Positions 34,174 through 43,394 are shown, counted from the stretch's first letter. The stretch is 64,000 nucleotides of DNA from Winogradskyella algicola (GCF_005869935.1 NZ_SZQF01000006.1:124001-188000), one strand, 5' to 3'. A program made the numbers and translations. Notes: a model not told the origin generated them from the sequence alone.

Positions 34174-34204
34174 CAAATATACAACAAGTTTTTGCTTTAG
34201 CAAG
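34174..34204 (-). promoter_or_regulatory. rpmH promoter
   Basis: Minus strand CTTG (34201-34204), exactly 19 bases, then TATATTTG (34174-34181): a textbook Bacteroidota -33/-7 pair. The leader would be about 65 nt. Confidence 0.8.
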
Positions 34205-34271
34205 TACTATTTTCAAAAAAAAATTATTTGTTTTTATTACCTTTGCACACTTCAATATTTAAACCAAAAAA

Positions 34272-34850
34272 ATGTTCAATAAAAATATAAAATTAGTAAT
34301 AGCCGCATTAATTATTGGGTATGCCATATATCAATTCACAGAAGGTTATATAGGCAATGGCATAATGTATTTATTACTATCTACCATATTTATTTTTCTT
34401 TACTTTAAAAATGAAATGATTCTTTTAGCCTTTTTTAAACTGCGTAAGCAAGACTTTGCTGGTGCTAAAAATTGGTTAGATAAGATTAAGAATCCTGAAG
34501 CAGCATTGGTAAAAAAGCAACAAGGTTATTTAAATTATCTCAATGGTATTATGGTCTCTCAGACCAACATGAATGAAGCTGAAAAGTACTTTAAAAAAGC
34601 AATTAGTTTAGGCTTGTCTATGGATCATGATTTGGCAATGGCTAAATTAAATTTGGCTGGTATTGCTTTTTCTAAACGTAGAAAACAAGAAGCTCAAAAA
34701 TTATTATCGGAGGCTGAAAAGCTCGACAAGCGCGATATGCTTGCTGATCAGATAAAAATGATGAAGCAACAAATGAAGAAAGCGTCTATACCGAGACAAC
34801 ATTACGGACAGCCAACTTCTGCTAGACAAAACAGAAGAAGTAGAAGGTAA
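34272..34850 (+). CDS. Membrane-anchored helical (TPR-like) protein of unknown function
   Basis: 192 residues. Two short membrane helices at the N-terminus (LVIAALIIGYAIYQF and IMYLLLSTIFIFLYF) are followed by a soluble region with TPR-like helix pairs (KAISLGLSMDHDLAMAKLNLAGIAFSKRRKQEAQKLL) and a basic tail ending RQNRRSRR. TACCTTTG at 34238-34245 is a likely -7 box. It is divergent from rpmH and convergent with cls. No function can be named. Confidence 0.75.
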   Translation: MFNKNIKLVIAALIIGYAIYQFTEGYIGNGIMYLLLSTIFIFLYFKNEMILLAFFKLRKQDFAGAKNWLDKIKNPEAALVKKQQGYLNYLNGIMVSQTNMNEAEKYFKKAISLGLSMDHDLAMAKLNLAGIAFSKRRKQEAQKLLSEAEKLDKRDMLADQIKMMKQQMKKASIPRQHYGQPTSARQNRRSRR

Positions 34851-34852
34851 TT

Positions 34853-36301
34853 TTATAATAATGGTGCTGCTAAGCGCGCTAAAGCTTCAATGAGCTTGGT
34901 ACGCTTGGATCTTTTTTTCCAAGTACTAAGTTCTAACTGAGTTGTATGCTCTAAATCTGAATTAAATATCTGATTTAGTTGATTTGCAAAAGGTTTGTTG
35001 TAGACCAACGCATTGACCTCAAAATTTATATTAAAACTTCTGTAGTCCATATTTGCTGTACCAACAGTACTAAAAACATCGTCTACAACAATGGTTTTGG
35101 CATGTACAAATCCTTTGGTATACTGGTACACTTCTACACCAGCTTCGAGTAATTTTTCTAGATACGAATTGGTAGCATATTCTGCTATCCACGAATCTGA
35201 TTTTTTTGGTACAATAAGTTTTACTTCAATATTACTCCTTGCAGCGACTTGCAGAGCAGTTACAATTTCATCGTTAGGAATAAAATAAGGTGTTGTTATG
35301 TGAATATACTCTTCTGCATTGGTTATGGCTACAAAAATGGACTCCATAATATTAGACCAATCTGTATCTGGTCCGCTTGCCGCTATTTGTAAAGCAACAT
35401 CGTCTTTACAATTGTTCTCTGGAAAGTATTCTTTAGAAATATTTAAATCCCCATCGTTTACAAAGTCCCATGTGGTAAAAAATAAAATCTGAAGCTGCCT
35501 TACAGCTTCACCGACTATTCTAACATGTGTATCTCGCCAATATCTGGTATTGTTAGAATTAACATAGTTATCAGAAATATTAATACCACCAACATAGCCT
35601 ATTTTACCATCAATAATAGCAATTTTTCTATGATCGCGATAGTTCATCTTTCCTGTAAATCTAGAGAATAATACTGGCATAAATTTGTGAAGCACTACTC
35701 CACTTTTTTTAAGACTACGCTTCATTTTAGATGAAATTGCACTACCAACATCATCTATAACCATCCTTACCTTTACACCTTCTTCAGCTTTTTTACATAA
35801 AATATCTAAGAAGCGTGAACCTATAGTGTCGTCCTTAATTATAAAATATTCTATATGAATATGGTGCTTTGCATTATTCAAATCTTTAAACAACAACTCC
35901 ATTTTATCATCACCATCTTTAATGAGTTCAATTTCATTTTTTACAGTGAGTTTAGACTTCTCGCTGTTGTATAAAAGTCTAATAAGCTTTGATTTCTCTT
36001 CTAATAATTCATCAACACTTTCAATAGTTTTGGTATCTAATTCTAATTCATCTTGAATTTGTTTTACAACCGATTGATTTAAAACATGTTTACGATTAAA
36101 AATTTTTGATTTACGGTATTCTTGCCCAAACAAATAATAAACAATAAGGCCTACAAAAGGAAAAACCAACAAAACTATAATGTAACTTAAAGTCTTGGTT
36201 GGATTTATTTTTTTAAACAGAATTGTAATTACAGCAGATAAAGCTAAGACATAATTGAGTCCTATGAGAATTTGCCATATATGTTCTTTAAAATATTCCA
36301 A
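34853..36301 (-). CDS. cls: Cardiolipin synthase
   Basis: 482 residues. Two N-terminal membrane helices are followed by two phospholipase D domains, each with an HxKxxxxD motif: YRDHRKIAIIDG (about 218-229) and VHAKTIVVDD (about 399-408), with SFNINFE and GTANMDYRS also typical. It joins two phosphatidylglycerol molecules to make cardiolipin at the inner membrane. The transglycosylase gene lies three bases upstream, so both are probably in one operon with the hydrolase. Confidence 0.95.
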   Translation of the reverse strand: MEYFKEHIWQILIGLNYVLALSAVITILFKKINPTKTLSYIIVLLVFPFVGLIVYYLFGQEYRKSKIFNRKHVLNQSVVKQIQDELELDTKTIESVDELLEEKSKLIRLLYNSEKSKLTVKNEIELIKDGDDKMELLFKDLNNAKHHIHIEYFIIKDDTIGSRFLDILCKKAEEGVKVRMVIDDVGSAISSKMKRSLKKSGVVLHKFMPVLFSRFTGKMNYRDHRKIAIIDGKIGYVGGINISDNYVNSNNTRYWRDTHVRIVGEAVRQLQILFFTTWDFVNDGDLNISKEYFPENNCKDDVALQIAASGPDTDWSNIMESIFVAITNAEEYIHITTPYFIPNDEIVTALQVAARSNIEVKLIVPKKSDSWIAEYATNSYLEKLLEAGVEVYQYTKGFVHAKTIVVDDVFSTVGTANMDYRSFNINFEVNALVYNKPFANQLNQIFNSDLEHTTQLELSTWKKRSKRTKLIEALARLAAPLL

Positions 36302-36304
36302 AAA

Positions 36305-37240
36305 TTAAGGTTGTACACTGTAGTAACCTTCTTTAGGGATTTCTATGGTATATAATTTGCGAGTTTTATTGTTAAGATGTGCCTCTCTCAACCATGGATT
36401 ATGAATCTTTAATATTTTATAATTAATCCCAAAACGTTTAGCAAACTGTGAAAAATCAGTAACTGCTGTATCTACTTCTACCTTATATGTTGGTATGTAT
36501 TTGTATAAATCACTCTTGTTGAAATTAAATCCATACTTAGATGGGTTATTTAAAATTTCTTTTAATGCAACAATTCTAAACATATAACGACCGGTTTCTT
36601 CACCAAGAAGCAAATCGTAGTAATTGCCAACGCCTTGTTCTTTTAAGCGTCTTGAAATTCCTGCATTACCTGCATTATAAGCTGCTGCAGCTAATGTCCA
36701 AGATCCTAATTGTTCTTTAGCTTTCTTTAAATATTTACAAGCTACTTCAGTAGCCATTTCTAAATTATAGCGCTCATCAACATTAGAGTTTACTTCTAAT
36801 CCATTTTCTCTGCCAGTAGCTTTCATAATCTGCCAAAAACCTCTTGCACCAGCTGGAGAAACTGCATTTGTTAAACCGCTTTCTATAACTGCTAAATACT
36901 TAAAATCATCTGGCACACCATTCTTTTTGAGTATTGGCTCTATAACGGGAAAATATTTTTGTGCACGTTTAAACATTAGTAATCCATTAGATTGCCAATA
37001 GGTATTTACCAAAAGTTCTCTATCCATTCGTTCATAAATGTCTGGATTTTCTACCGGAACTTTTTCACCAGCAAAGTTTAAGCCTTCTGGCATTTCTAAG
37101 GCATAGACGTTATAATCGTTAACTAAAGGGTCTTCTTTACCAATAGTTTCATCTGAAGGTGCTTTCTGCATAGAAAAAATAAATAATCCCGATACGCACA
37201 CAAGCCCTACAGCCGCTAATATATTTTTTAAAGTCTTCAT
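36305..37240 (-). CDS. Lytic transglycosylase (SLT/MltD-like domain)
   Basis: With the ATG at 37240 (MKTLKNILAAVGLVCVSGLF) the protein has 311 residues and a clear signal sequence; a longer frame from 37285 would overlap the upstream gene by four bases and bury the signal. The SLT domain is shown by KYLAVIESGLTNAVSPAGARGFWQIM (catalytic glutamate in VIESG), YNLEMATEVACKYLK and AAAAYNAGNAGI. No LysM repeat is obvious; the C-terminal YKVEVDTAVTDFSQFAKRFGI may be a degenerate one. It cleaves peptidoglycan glycan strands. Confidence 0.9.
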   Translation of the reverse strand: MKTLKNILAAVGLVCVSGLFIFSMQKAPSDETIGKEDPLVNDYNVYALEMPEGLNFAGEKVPVENPDIYERMDRELLVNTYWQSNGLLMFKRAQKYFPVIEPILKKNGVPDDFKYLAVIESGLTNAVSPAGARGFWQIMKATGRENGLEVNSNVDERYNLEMATEVACKYLKKAKEQLGSWTLAAAAYNAGNAGISRRLKEQGVGNYYDLLLGEETGRYMFRIVALKEILNNPSKYGFNFNKSDLYKYIPTYKVEVDTAVTDFSQFAKRFGINYKILKIHNPWLREAHLNNKTRKLYTIEIPKEGYYSVQP

Positions 37241-37281
37241 ATAATTATTTTTTATAAATGTAAGTAATCTGACGAACTCTT

Positions 37282-37950
37282 TCAAGTACCAGACTCAATA
37301 AGTTTTGGTAAATTTTCGTTAAACCATTTGTACTTATTTAGTATCATAATATGTGTTCCTCCCTTGATAATGATACAGTTACCAGTGCAAGAATGCGGAA
37401 ATACCATATCCTTATCTCCGTGAATATAAATAGCATTAGGATTTGGTTCTTCTTGTTCCCAACACACTACTTGTTTTATGGCCCAATCTAAGTAAACAGT
37501 ATCATTTACTGAGAGGTATTTTTTATATAAATCCACACGCTTTTTAATAGTTTCACCTAAGGCGTATTTTGTTAAAAGGTCAATATTACCTACTAATCGC
37601 GTTGGTAAAATCTTATAGGCTTTGGTATATTTTAGCAATTTCAAACGTTTTGGTAGCTCGTGATGAGATTTTACGCTAGACACAACAAAAAGACGTTTAA
37701 GATTTAAAAACTTACTCATTTCTTGCACCAGCATTCCACCAAATGAAACACCTAATAAAACTGAGTTATCATATTCGATAAGTTTACACATACGCTTAGC
37801 ATAGTCCTCTAAAGTTTCATCTTTATTAGGTATTTGCCATTCTAACCAGTGAATTTTATAACGGTCTTTTGGCAATTCTATATATTCGAAAATTGATGGA
37901 TTAGCCGCCATACCTGGCATTAAATAAACATGTGTAATATCTGAGGTCAT
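37282..37950 (-). CDS. Alpha/beta hydrolase
   Basis: 222 residues. The nucleophile elbow is GVSFGG (serine 69); a later PNAIYIHGDKDMVFP gives the acid strand, and GGTHIMILNK the histidine. The fold is a small alpha/beta hydrolase. The natural substrate is unknown. It starts the operon with the transglycosylase and cls, suggesting an envelope or lipid role, which is inference from context. Confidence 0.82.
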   Translation of the reverse strand: MTSDITHVYLMPGMAANPSIFEYIELPKDRYKIHWLEWQIPNKDETLEDYAKRMCKLIEYDNSVLLGVSFGGMLVQEMSKFLNLKRLFVVSSVKSHHELPKRLKLLKYTKAYKILPTRLVGNIDLLTKYALGETIKKRVDLYKKYLSVNDTVYLDWAIKQVVCWEQEEPNPNAIYIHGDKDMVFPHSCTGNCIIIKGGTHIMILNKYKWFNENLPKLIESGT

Positions 37951-38130
37951 AACTAAAGTTTACTATACAAATTTAAGTTGATACTTATTCCCAAAGTTTT
38001 AAAGACTTATAATTTAACGTTTTAACAACCTTAGCTTAAAACTTACGTCAATTTTTTGTACCTTTGCACTGCAAAACTATATTAAATATAGTATCTACTT
38101 GCCAACCGCTAACTTAAAACAAAGAAAATT

Positions 38131-38427
38131 ATGACTGAAACTGCTGAATTGATCGATAATGACTTTCTGCGTCAATACGAATTAAAGGTTGATGATGATA
38201 TGGCTGTTATAGAGTATTCTTTGCAAGAGCGCAAAATATTCTTGACCAAAATGGTGATTCCCTCATCCATTAAATCTAGTGAATTTGAAAAAGAGTTTTT
38301 GGCAATGGTATTTGCAGATATAAAAGAAAGAAACATCAGTGTAGTACCAACAAGTCCTGAAATTGCTAAATTTGTAAGAAGTAATAGAAAATATAAACGT
38401 ATGCTACCTGTTGGTATTCGTATATAA
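38131..38427 (+). CDS. Small GNAT-like N-acetyltransferase (COG2388 type)
   Basis: 98 residues. The fold pattern (AVIEYSLQERKIFLTKMVIPSSIK, FEKEFLAMVFADIKERNISVVPTSPEIAKFVRSNRKYKRML) matches the short YjdJ-like GNAT group that keeps only the core acetyl-CoA-binding part. The substrate is unknown. TACCTTTG at 38059-38066 is a likely -7 box. A strong terminator follows. Confidence 0.78.
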   Translation: MTETAELIDNDFLRQYELKVDDDMAVIEYSLQERKIFLTKMVIPSSIKSSEFEKEFLAMVFADIKERNISVVPTSPEIAKFVRSNRKYKRMLPVGIRI

Positions 38428-38446
38428 ATTGAAAAGACATATAATT

Positions 38447-38482
38447 AAAAAAACCGAAACAGATGTGTTTCGGTTTTTTATT
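38447..38482. terminator. Bidirectional intrinsic terminator
   Basis: AAAAAACCGAAACA, short loop, TGTTTCGGTTTTTT lies between the GNAT gene and the convergent lipoprotein gene. Confidence 0.9.
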
Positions 38483-38498
38483 TTTATAAATTTCTTTA

Positions 38499-38984
38499 TT
38501 ATAAATCTACAGATATAGAACCATTTGTAAGTGATAAAGACACTTCTTGTTGGTTGGCATTATCCCACGCACATAAAGTACCAGAGAAGTTCGCCTCAAA
38601 TCTTGAACCATTGTTTACGGTAACAACAGATGCAAAATCATAATTGTTACAATTATATGGATAATATCCGGCGCCATCTAACGTATAATAAAAATCATAA
38701 ATTGAATCAGCACCTAAATCACCTTCAAAGAAATAAAATGTTATAATTCTACCTGTTGCATTATCTACAGTAGCAGTGATATCGTATTCTGTATATTCAT
38801 AATCATCTTCAGTATATGTATACTCATTAACAATCACAGAATTAAAAGTAACGACTTCGCCATCGATTGTAACAACCATTTGTCCTTCACTACCTCCATC
38901 ATTATCATTATCGTCATCACTAGAACATGATGTTGCAAATACTACAGCAGCTAAAACAAATAAGTTTAGAAAGATTTTTTTCAT
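38499..38984 (-). CDS. Lipoprotein of unknown function
   Basis: 161 residues from the ATG at 38984 (MKKIFLNLFVLAAVVFATSC). The signal ends ATSC, followed by an acidic run (SSDDDNDNDGG) that is usual for surface-exposed Bacteroidota lipoproteins. The mature part is rich in Tyr, Asp and Thr with alternating beta-strand patterns and two or three cysteines. The longer frame from 39041 is excluded because it would start inside the promoter at 39012-39042. No family recognised. Confidence 0.75.
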   Translation of the reverse strand: MKKIFLNLFVLAAVVFATSCSSDDDNDNDGGSEGQMVVTIDGEVVTFNSVIVNEYTYTEDDYEYTEYDITATVDNATGRIITFYFFEGDLGADSIYDFYYTLDGAGYYPYNCNNYDFASVVTVNNGSRFEANFSGTLCAWDNANQQEVSLSLTNGSISVDL

Positions 38985-39011
38985 AATAAGTTTAATTAAT
39001 TGATTAAGACA

Positions 39012-39042
39012 CAAATATATATTAAGAAAAATACTACGCAAA
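39012..39042 (-). promoter_or_regulatory. Promoter of the 38984 lipoprotein
   Basis: Minus strand TTTG (39039-39042), exactly 19 bases, TATATTTG (39012-39019): an exact match to the Bacteroidota vegetative consensus. The leader would be about 20-25 nt. Confidence 0.85.
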
Positions 39043-39109
39043 TTTTTAAAAAAAAACGCGTATAATCATCAGAATCTTTCTTTAACTGTAATGTGTTTTT
39101 TGTTAAAAA

Positions 39110-39432
39110 AAGTTGATCTCTATTAATTATAATATAAGTATAAATATGTACTTCATTATCATCATATAGATTTACTTCGTTATTATTTAATTCACAAGTA
39201 AAAGATATAGGACTAGAAATTATTTCTCAAGAAGCAAACTGAGTACTTTCGGTATTAATCCCAGTATTATTAGAACCTAAAATCAGTGTAAAAGTAGTTG
39301 TAGACTCAATACCTACTTCAGTTTTTCCCAAACACATAAAATATTAACTTCTTTATCTAAACGCTCCCCTTCGGAACAAGACATTAGTACTAAAGAAAAG
39401 AAGATTATTAAAAATGAAGTAATTTTATAACA
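39110..39432 (-). pseudogene. Remnant of a lipoprotein gene
   Basis: On the minus strand a lipoprotein-type signal (FLIIFFSLVLMSCSEGERLD, cysteine codon at 39376-39378) lacks an in-frame start and runs into a stop at 39313-39315. A shifted frame continues with coding-like sequence (GIESTTTFTLILGSNNTGIN) and has a further internal stop at 39227-39229, before ISFTCELNNNEVNLYDDNE. One start loss, one frameshift and one stop together suggest decay. The ends are approximate. The rest of the gap to 39517 holds nothing I can support. Confidence 0.45.
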
Positions 39433-39517
39433 TATAATTACGAAATTTATTTTTGATAAATGTATTTGTAGCTATACAGTAATTAAAATTAAATCGTTTT
39501 GGCGCAGATTTATTAGA

Positions 39518-40879
39518 CTAATAAAATGCTTTAACTGAGCTATTAGTATTTACAAAATCAAACCTCACCAATCCATCCTCGTCTATTTTGGTTAACTCTA
39601 CTTCGTGCAGAGTGTTTACCAGCTCTGGATTCCAAGGAGCTTTAACTTTTACATAGTTTTCTGTAAAGCCGTGAATATAGCCTTCTTTATTCTCTCCTTC
39701 AAACAAAACAGTTCTTGTAGTTCCTATTTGTTTTTCATAAAAAGCTCTTCGTTTTTTGGCAGAAAGACCTCGAAGCATTTTACTACGCTTAGATCTTATA
39801 TTTTTTGGCACTACTCCATCCATTGCTGCAGCTTCAGTATTATCGCGCTCAGAATAAGTAAATACATGTAGATACGAAATATCTAACTCATTTAAAAAGT
39901 TGTAAGTTTCTAGAAAATGATCATCCGTCTCTCCAGGAAAACCAACAATAACATCTACACCAATACAAGCGTGTGGCATCACTTCCTTTATCTTTGAAAC
40001 TCGATCTACATACAACTCACGCATATAACGACGTTTCATTTTTTTAAGAATATCATTGCTTCCACTTTGTAATGGCACATGAAAATGCGGAACAAATGCT
40101 CTGGATTGAGACACCAACTCTATGGTTTCATTCTTCAGCAAATTAGGCTCTATCGAGGAAATTCTTAAACGCTCAATATCTTCTACCTTATCTAACTCAG
40201 TAACTAAATCTAAAAAAGTGTGTTCGTGCTTTTTGTTTCCAAATTCACCCTTACCATAATCACCAATATTAACACCAGTTAAGACGATTTCTTTTATGTT
40301 TTGTTCAGAAATTTCACGAGCGTTCTTAAGAACATTGTCCATTGTATCGCTTCGTGAAATGCCTCTTGCTAGAGGAATGGTACAGTAAGTGCATTTGTAA
40401 TCACAACCGTCTTGCACCTTAAGAAATGCTCTGGTTCTGTCGCCAATTGAATAACTACCAACATAAAAATCGGCTTCTTCTATCTCACAACTATGCACTT
40501 CACCAACCCTTCGACTACGCTCAGGATTATTCAAAAGCTCATTAATGTAATAGGTAACATTGAATTTTTCTGTAGCACCCAGCACCAAATCCACTCCGTT
40601 TACGTCCGCAAGCTCCTCGGGTTTTAACTGTGCATAACAACCTATTGCAGCTACAAAAGCATCTGGGTTTACCTTTTGTGCTTGCTTTACAATAGTTTTA
40701 AAACGTTTGTCTGCATTCTCTGTTACTGAGCACGTGTTAATCACATAAATATCAGCTTCTTCACTAAAGTCTACACGTGCAAAACCTTCATCCTTAAAAC
40801 TCCTAGCTATAGTAGAAGTTTCTGAGAAATTAAGCTTACAACCTAAAGTATAAAATGCGACTTTTTTTGTTGGGTTCAT
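39518..40879 (-). CDS. mtaB: tRNA (t6A37) methylthiotransferase MtaB, with an in-frame repeat insertion
   Basis: 453 residues. It converts t6A37 to ms2t6A37 in tRNAs reading ANN codons. The N-terminal MTTase domain has cluster cysteines C14, C50 and C81; the radical SAM motif is GCDYKCTYC (C159, C163, C166); a TRAM-like end follows. Residues 118-125 (NPERSRRV) come from a family A palindromic repeat at 40507-40525, in the linker between MTTase and radical SAM domains, where extra residues should be tolerated. Divergent from the binding-protein gene at 40925. Confidence 0.95.
   Translation of the reverse strand: MNPTKKVAFYTLGCKLNFSETSTIARSFKDEGFARVDFSEEADIYVINTCSVTENADKRFKTIVKQAQKVNPDAFVAAIGCYAQLKPEELADVNGVDLVLGATEKFNVTYYINELLNNPERSRRVGEVHSCEIEEADFYVGSYSIGDRTRAFLKVQDGCDYKCTYCTIPLARGISRSDTMDNVLKNAREISEQNIKEIVLTGVNIGDYGKGEFGNKKHEHTFLDLVTELDKVEDIERLRISSIEPNLLKNETIELVSQSRAFVPHFHVPLQSGSNDILKKMKRRYMRELYVDRVSKIKEVMPHACIGVDVIVGFPGETDDHFLETYNFLNELDISYLHVFTYSERDNTEAAAMDGVVPKNIRSKRSKMLRGLSAKKRRAFYEKQIGTTRTVLFEGENKEGYIHGFTENYVKVKAPWNPELVNTLHEVELTKIDEDGLVRFDFVNTNSSVKAFY
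40507..40525. repeat. Family A repeat core inside mtaB
   Basis: CCCTTCGACTACGCTCAGG, the same 12-base core as in the glycosyltransferase copy. On the coding strand it reads PERSRR. Confidence 0.75.
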
Positions 40880-40924
40880 TCTTGTATTTTTACCAAGTTG
40901 GCAAATTTACAACATATTAATTAG

Positions 40925-42559
40925 ATGCAAAAACCCACTAAAATCCTATTATTGAGCCTCTTAGTTTTAAGTATTACTTTGTTTTCTTGCTCATCTAAAA
41001 ACAATACAAACAAAAACCTGCAAGTTTTTAGGTACAACGAACACAAAAATATAGGCTCTTTAGACCCTGCTTTCTCAAAAGATTTGGCAGATATTTGGGC
41101 TACGCATCAGCTTTTTAATGGCCTAGTGCAAATGGACGACCAGCTTAATGTAAAGCCTTGTATTGCTAAAAACTGGGTCGTTACTGACAGTGCAAAAACT
41201 TACAACTTTACCCTTAGAAAAGATGTTTATTTTCACAAGCATCATTTATTTGGTACTTCGACTTCGCTCGGTAATCAAGATTCTACAAGAACAGTAAATG
41301 CATCAGATTTTGAATACAGTTTCAACAGACTAAAAGACGAAAAACTAGCGTCACCAGGAAGTTGGGTACTTAAAAAAGTAGAAAGTTATTCTGCAGTAAA
41401 TGATTCTACATTTCAGATTAAGTTAAAACAGCCATTTCCTGCCTTTTTAGGTTTACTTACCATGAAATATTGCTCAGTAGTACCAAAGGAAATTGTGGAA
41501 CATTATGGTAGTGATTTTAGATCAAATCCTATTGGTACTGGTCCTTTTAAATTTAAACGATGGGAAGAAAACATCAAACTCGTTTTTAGGCGTAACAACA
41601 ATTATTTTGAAACTGATGAAAAAGGAAAACAACTACCATATCTTGAAGCTGTAGCCATAACGTTTTTACCAGATAAGCAAAGTGAGTTTTTAGAGTTTGC
41701 GCAAGGTAATATTGATTTTGTTTCTGGTTTGGATGCTTCTTATAAAGATGAAATTTTAACGGCTGAAGGTAAACTAAGAGAACTTTATGCTGATGACGTT
41801 AATATGATTAGAGGCCCTTACCTCAACACTGAGTATCTCGCCTTTTTTATGCAATCTGAAGTTGAAGAAATTCAGGCTTTAAAACTAAGACAAGCCATTA
41901 ATCTTGGTTTTGACAGGACTAAGATGATTACTTACCTTAGAAACGGCATTGGCATACCTGCTACAGGAGGCTTTATTCCAAAAGGATTACCTGGTTTTGA
42001 TGATACAATCGGTTTTTCTTATCAACCAGAAAAAGCGAAACAATTGCTTTTAGAATTTAAGTCTGAAACTGGAATCCAAAATCCAGAAGTGACCTTAACA
42101 ACTACGAGTAATTATTTAAGTTTTTGTGAATTTATTCAACGTGAAATACAAAAAATTGGTGTTAATATAAATGTGGATGTGATTCCTGCTTCAAGTTTAA
42201 AAGATGCTAAAGCTAATGGTCAACTCAACTTTTTTAGAGCGAGTTGGATTGCTGATTATCCTGATGCTGAAAATTATTTATCCTTGTACTACAGTAAGAA
42301 TTTTGCACCTAACGGTCCAAATTATACACATTACTCAGACCCCAACTTTGATACCATGTACGAAGCCTCTTATCTAGAAACCGATCCAAAAATTAGAGCC
42401 AACCTTTACACTAAAATGGATTCTTTGGTAATGCGTACTGCACCTATTGTCCCAATGTTTTATGACGAAGTGGTTCGTTTTACTAGAAAAGAAGTAAAAG
42501 GTTTGGGAATCAATGCAACAAATTTACTAGAGCTAAAACAGGTTGAAAAAATGAAGTAA
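40925..42559 (+). CDS. Peptide-type ABC transporter substrate-binding lipoprotein (SBP family 5), with an in-frame repeat insertion
   Basis: 544 residues with lipoprotein signal LFSCSSKN. The cluster-C binding fold of DppA/OppA is shown by GSLDPAFSKDLADIWATHQLFNGLVQMD, NWVVTDSAKTYNFTLRKDVYFHK, NPIGTGPFKFKRW and FFRASWIADYPDAENYLSLYYS. Residues about 110-118 (GTSTSLGN) coincide with a family A-like repeat (41252-41276) between the HKHHLF and DSTRTVNASDFEYSFNRL parts. No permease or ATPase gene is adjacent, so its partner must be elsewhere. Confidence 0.9.
   Translation: MQKPTKILLLSLLVLSITLFSCSSKNNTNKNLQVFRYNEHKNIGSLDPAFSKDLADIWATHQLFNGLVQMDDQLNVKPCIAKNWVVTDSAKTYNFTLRKDVYFHKHHLFGTSTSLGNQDSTRTVNASDFEYSFNRLKDEKLASPGSWVLKKVESYSAVNDSTFQIKLKQPFPAFLGLLTMKYCSVVPKEIVEHYGSDFRSNPIGTGPFKFKRWEENIKLVFRRNNNYFETDEKGKQLPYLEAVAITFLPDKQSEFLEFAQGNIDFVSGLDASYKDEILTAEGKLRELYADDVNMIRGPYLNTEYLAFFMQSEVEEIQALKLRQAINLGFDRTKMITYLRNGIGIPATGGFIPKGLPGFDDTIGFSYQPEKAKQLLLEFKSETGIQNPEVTLTTTSNYLSFCEFIQREIQKIGVNINVDVIPASSLKDAKANGQLNFFRASWIADYPDAENYLSLYYSKNFAPNGPNYTHYSDPNFDTMYEASYLETDPKIRANLYTKMDSLVMRTAPIVPMFYDEVVRFTRKEVKGLGINATNLLELKQVEKMK
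41252..41276. repeat. Family A-like repeat core inside the SBP gene
   Basis: GGTACTTCGACTTCGCTCGG, a slightly diverged version of the TCGACTACGCTC core, in frame with the gene. Confidence 0.6.
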
Positions 42560-42583
42560 TTCATTTTACTTACCCTGCGATTT

Positions 42584-43276
42584 TTATTTATTCTCTTTCA
42601 GCAAACCTACTACAATAAAAAATTGCGACAAGTTAAATGCTAAGGCTATTATACTACTAGTGAGCACATTATACCGAAAACTAGATGAAAACATGTTTAG
42701 AGCTGTAAGGCCATCTACAACTAACATCAGTAAAAAACCTATTAAAACCAAGTTAAAACTAACCCTACTTACAACTTTATATCTCAGATAAGTAAATAAA
42801 CCAAACATCAGCGTAAAAAATAAATACACTAATACTTGAACGAAATAAATATCCTTGATATTATTAAATATAGCTGTCAAAAGAAAAAGCATATATACGC
42901 TACAGAAAATTAAAAAGGGAATAATATGCTTAAATTTGAAATCTTCGTGGTTTAAAAAGCACATTATAAAACAAATTTTAGCACATATTAGTAGACCTAT
43001 TGCCACATTAAAACTAATAATAGAATAACGGTTTAAAAAAAATAAATCACCAACAAAAAATAAGAGTATGCCAAAAACTACCAATAGTGGTTTTTGTTTC
43101 TTATAATTTTGAATATTCTTAAAAAAATAATGTAAAATAAGTAACGGTGTAATAGACTTTATAAAATAACGGTAAAATATAGAAACGCCATCATATTTCA
43201 AAGCAATATTAATAAGCACAAATACAGTTATTAAAGCTAAATATCCAATATAATTGTACGATGTTTTTCTACTCAT
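42584..43276 (-). CDS. Multi-helix membrane protein, YhhN-like
   Basis: 230 residues, seven to eight hydrophobic helices. The opening IGYLALITVFVLINI, FIKSITPLLILHYFF and FFVGDLFFLNRYSIISFNVAIGLLICAKICFI suit the YhhN/TMEM86 (lysoplasmalogenase) family, where an acidic GD pair in the second half is conserved (here LVVDGL). The assignment is by pattern only. Convergent with the SBP gene. Confidence 0.6.
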   Translation of the reverse strand: MSRKTSYNYIGYLALITVFVLINIALKYDGVSIFYRYFIKSITPLLILHYFFKNIQNYKKQKPLLVVFGILLFFVGDLFFLNRYSIISFNVAIGLLICAKICFIMCFLNHEDFKFKHIIPFLIFCSVYMLFLLTAIFNNIKDIYFVQVLVYLFFTLMFGLFTYLRYKVVSRVSFNLVLIGFLLMLVVDGLTALNMFSSSFRYNVLTSSIIALAFNLSQFFIVVGLLKENK

Positions 43277-43394
43277 AACCTAATGAAATTGCTGTTTAGC
43301 AAATAAAGACAATCTACTTTAAAACAAATTATTATATTGATTTACAGATGATTAAAGGATTTTTATTTGATATCCAAATTAAGATTTGACTCTA

